From NCBI GenBank assembly GCA_030615475.1, contig JAUWZF010000052.1, positions 1 to 7,215 of the forward strand: a DNA stretch of 7,215 nt, read 5' to 3'. A program made the translations under genes and the position numbers. This document shows positions 5,328 to 7,215 of this stretch, one piece after another (positions within the stretch are counted from its first letter, which is position 1; the number at the start of each line of letters is the position of its first letter). Below the pieces are notes generated by a model, which saw nothing but the letters and a program-made list of their open reading frames with translations, ran no database searches and was not told the DNA's origin. The DNA is from Dehalococcoidales bacterium. Its GTDB lineage: Bacteria; Chloroflexota; Dehalococcoidia; Dehalococcoidales; RBG-16-60-22.

Positions 5328-6305
5328 ATGAAAGATAAAATAGATACATATTTAAAAAAAGATAAGAGAAATATATCTATAATTATCATTGCTCTTGTCA
5401 TAATAGTTTTTGGCGCGTTACCATTCTATAGTGATGTCGATTCTTTCTTCGCCTATTACCTGTTCCTTTGCCTCCTCTACATCATTCTCGCTCAGGGATG
5501 GAATCTCGTAGCGGGATATACGGGGCAGATCAGCCTGGGCACACACGCCTTTTTTGCCCTCGGGGCTTATACAACCGCCATAATCTGGCTCAACGATGTA
5601 ACCAAAACATGGTATTACTTTGACCCGCTGGTCATGATCATCAGCGGGTTCGTTCCCGCAATTTTCGCTATCTTAATAGGAATCCCGCTGCTATCCCGGC
5701 TCCGGGGCGATTACTTTTCTTTCGGTACCCTGGCGGCAGCCGAGGTTCTCAGGATATTGATTTTGAGAGGAGGCACCTTTACACAAGGGGCTATGGGTTT
5801 GCGTCTTCCGGCCGAGGGCTTTACAGGAATGGGAATCTATTACTGGACCGCCCTTCTTCTGGCCATTTTAGCGACGGCAGCCGTATATTTCATAACCAGG
5901 TCCAGAATCGGGCTGGCTCTCCGGGCCCTCAGTGAAGACGAGACTTCGGCCGCCTCACATGGAGTTCATATCCTGCGGTACAAGGTCCTGGCTTTTGCCA
6001 TCGGTTCTTTTTTCATGGGGATTTGCGGCAGCCTGTTTGCTTACTACCTGTTCATTGTCAGCCCTCCGGCCGTGATGAACCTTAACTGGATGTTCCTCCC
6101 TATTCTTATATGCGTACTGGGGGGCAACGGGACGATTTTCGGTCCCATCATCGGCGCTTTTGTGGTGGGAGCGCTTTTTTCCTATGGAGACGTTTTTGTG
6201 GGGCAGGTACACCCGATGCTGTCGGGTATACTTATCATCCTGGTTATGAAGTTCATGCCCACAGGCATCATGGGGCTTAAGGACAGGATATTCGCTCGCC
6301 GCTAG
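5328..6305 (+). CDS. livM: Branched-chain amino acid-type ABC transporter permease LivM
   Basis: A 325-residue inner-membrane permease, partner of LivH. Landmarks: AQGWNLVAGYTGQISLG (55-71), normally followed by HAAFFALGAY and here THAFFALGAY; RLRGDYFSFGTLAAAEVLR (125-142); the EAA-like cytoplasmic loop ALSEDETSAASHGVH (199-213); and GGNGTIFGPIIGAFVVGALF (265-284), with about eight to ten membrane segments. It starts 15 bases after livH ends. The only Shine-Dalgarno candidate, AGGA at 5311-5314, is 13 bases from the ATG, which is long. The first 28 codons (lysine-rich, then isoleucine-rich) are conspicuously AT-rich, with ATA and AGA codons unlike the rest of the gene. That composition may keep the start site unstructured and compensate for the poor ribosome binding site. 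No transcription terminator precedes it, so it belongs to the operon. Confidence 0.92.
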   Translation: MKDKIDTYLKKDKRNISIIIIALVIIVFGALPFYSDVDSFFAYYLFLCLLYIILAQGWNLVAGYTGQISLGTHAFFALGAYTTAIIWLNDVTKTWYYFDPLVMIISGFVPAIFAILIGIPLLSRLRGDYFSFGTLAAAEVLRILILRGGTFTQGAMGLRLPAEGFTGMGIYYWTALLLAILATAAVYFITRSRIGLALRALSEDETSAASHGVHILRYKVLAFAIGSFFMGICGSLFAYYLFIVSPPAVMNLNWMFLPILICVLGGNGTIFGPIIGAFVVGALFSYGDVFVGQVHPMLSGILIILVMKFMPTGIMGLKDRIFARR

Positions 6306-6343
6306 GAAATATTTGCGGTACTTTCACATCAGCCAGTTAAAAA

Positions 6344-6391
6344 TTTACCCCCGGCTTTCCTGATTTTTTGAGGATGATTGCCGGGGGTAAA
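6344..6391. terminator. Bidirectional intrinsic terminator between livM and the binding-protein gene
   Basis: TTTACCCCCGGC (6344-6355) and GCCGGGGGTAAA (6380-6391) are a perfect 12-bp inverted repeat around a 24-base loop, which can itself form a short TCCT/AGGA inner stem. Read leftward, the stem is followed at once by TTTTT (complement of 6339-6343), a good intrinsic terminator for the minus-strand binding-protein gene. Read rightward, it is followed by a looser CTTATGTTTT tract, so it may also end the liv operon. It lies centrally in the 128-base gap between convergent genes. The 24-base loop is long for a classic terminator, but the stem is strong. Confidence 0.7.
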
Positions 6392-6433
6392 CTTATGTTT
6401 TACACCTCAAGCATTAAGCTTGGATGGTCAGTC

Positions 6434-7215
6434 TTACCGCTCATCCCAGGGCGGTATCAATTTGAGGGTCCACACGTCCGGAGATATGGGAAAAACCGGC
6501 ATGCGTTCTCCTCCCATCCACTGCAGTGCCACCGCCGGGAAAGTAGCTAATCCATTGGTGTCGAAGGCAAGGTCGCCTTCGGTAGTATCTTTGGCCACGA
6601 ATGTACCACTGTAATAGACATCCCTGACCTTGGCCGAGTCAATCGACCCTGCTTTCTCGATAGCCTGGGCGAGATGCTGGACAAGGGAGTAGAAGTTCCC
6701 TATGGTGACCGAGTACTGCGTCGGACCAAATTCGGCTCGATACTTTTCGCCAAGCGCCTTCGAACCCGGAGCCCCTAAAGCCTCCGCCCAGTGCCCGTCG
6801 CTGACAATGTAATCAGCGTCTGCGCCAAGGGCTTCACCGAACTCGATGGGCCAGAACCCTTTCGCGCCCCAGATATACTTAAGATTGTAGTTACTCTCTT
6901 TTATCTGGCGTATTAGCGTCATGCCGTCGGTCGAACTAATCAAAACGATTAGCGCGTCACAACCAGCCGCCTTCATTCTGAGAATGGACGAGGAGAAGTC
7001 CTTAGACCCCTCAATAAATGGCTCGTACAGGGCCAGATTGTAGCCAAATGCCTCCAGAGTTGCCTTAGCTCCCCCTCCAAAGCCATGGCCATCCGGGTTG
7101 TCCCCCACCAGGACGCAGAAATTCACCGGCCTCTGGTCTGCGGGAAGTGCATCCAGGACCCCCGCGGCGCTGCCCGCCAGTTCGGCAATAGAAAAGAACG
7201 AGTCTACAACCCATG
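6434..7215 (-). CDS. LivJ/LivK-type periplasmic substrate-binding protein, C-terminal part (5' end outside window)
   Basis: The minus-strand frame is open from the stop at 6434-6436 to the window edge, giving 259 visible residues; a GTG at 7124-7126 lies inside the domain and is not the start. The visible part begins WVVDSFFSIAELAGSAAGVL, continues through LPADQRPVNFCVLVGDNPDG and a second-lobe helix (FSSSILRMKAAGCDALIVLI), and ends with a strand-rich hinge and C-terminal lobe (RMPVFPISPDVWTLKLIPPW). This is the type I periplasmic-binding fold (Peripla_BP_6/HAAT) that captures the ligand outside the cytoplasmic membrane and hands it to LivH/LivM. Such proteins are usually about 380-430 residues, so roughly the last two-thirds is present and any signal peptide is off the window. 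It is convergent with livGFHM, so it must have its own promoter. Pairing with this importer is likely from proximity but not proven; the ligand cannot be predicted from the visible residues. Confidence 0.88.
   Translation of the reverse strand, partial: WVVDSFFSIAELAGSAAGVLDALPADQRPVNFCVLVGDNPDGHGFGGGAKATLEAFGYNLALYEPFIEGSKDFSSSILRMKAAGCDALIVLISSTDGMTLIRQIKESNYNLKYIWGAKGFWPIEFGEALGADADYIVSDGHWAEALGAPGSKALGEKYRAEFGPTQYSVTIGNFYSLVQHLAQAIEKAGSIDSAKVRDVYYSGTFVAKDTTEGDLAFDTNGLATFPAVALQWMGGERMPVFPISPDVWTLKLIPPWDER

Noticed and set aside
6368..6614. Two short overlapping plus-strand frames after livM.
   Set aside because: They begin in the terminator stem-loop and run antisense to the binding-protein gene, with no ribosome binding site or protein-like composition.
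1..7215. CRISPR arrays, insertion sequences, toxin-antitoxin pairs or phage genes.
   Set aside because: No regularly spaced direct repeats, transposase or integrase sequence, or small paired ORFs of those kinds were seen on either strand.

Overview
The window is an accessory stretch of a bacterial chromosome. It comes most likely from an uncultured Chloroflexota/Dehalococcoidia-type organism or another anaerobe with a similar gene pool. That assignment is soft: it rests on the combination of a stand-alone alpha-toroid protein, small cupin-like paralogs and a Liv-type (HAAT family) transporter, not on a marker gene.

Layout, left to right. (1) 1-321: the C-terminal end of a MATE-type multidrug efflux protein, cut by the window edge. 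(2) 385-1404: a 339-residue alpha/alpha-toroid (terpenoid-cyclase-like fold) protein with its own sigma70-type promoter and a strong Shine-Dalgarno that fixes its start. (3) 1423-2412, minus strand: two adjacent paralogous single-domain cupin proteins, each with a good ribosome binding site, behind a TATAAT promoter. (4) 2413-2978: 566 bases without a confident gene. They hold, on the minus strand, the 3' half of a tRNA-Ala(CGC)-like gene with encoded CCA. After it come an AT-rich stretch with a distal inverted repeat, a near-consensus promoter whose -35 box lies inside an 18-bp palindrome, a structured leader with a perfect 8-bp hairpin, and a possible 31-codon leader ORF. (5) 2979-6305: a tightly packed livG-livF-livH-livM operon (two ATPases, two permeases) of a branched-chain amino acid/amide-type ABC importer. 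(6) 6344-6391: a 12-bp perfect inverted repeat that looks like a bidirectional terminator. (7) 6434-7215, minus strand: the C-terminal two-thirds of a periplasmic substrate-binding protein (LivJ/LivK type) convergent with the permease operon.

Together the liv genes and the convergent binding protein make a complete importer: extracytoplasmic capture, a LivH/LivM membrane pore, and LivG/LivF ATP hydrolysis. Nothing in the window identifies the substrate. This family takes up branched-chain amino acids, but also amides, urea and small aromatic or organic acids. The divergent cupin pair could be metabolically linked to that substrate, but this is inference from proximity only. The strongest non-coding signals are the palindrome-over-promoter arrangement with its structured leader, and the tRNA 3'-half remnant, which may mark an old integration site. 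I see no wholly new system, CRISPR array or intact mobile element here.
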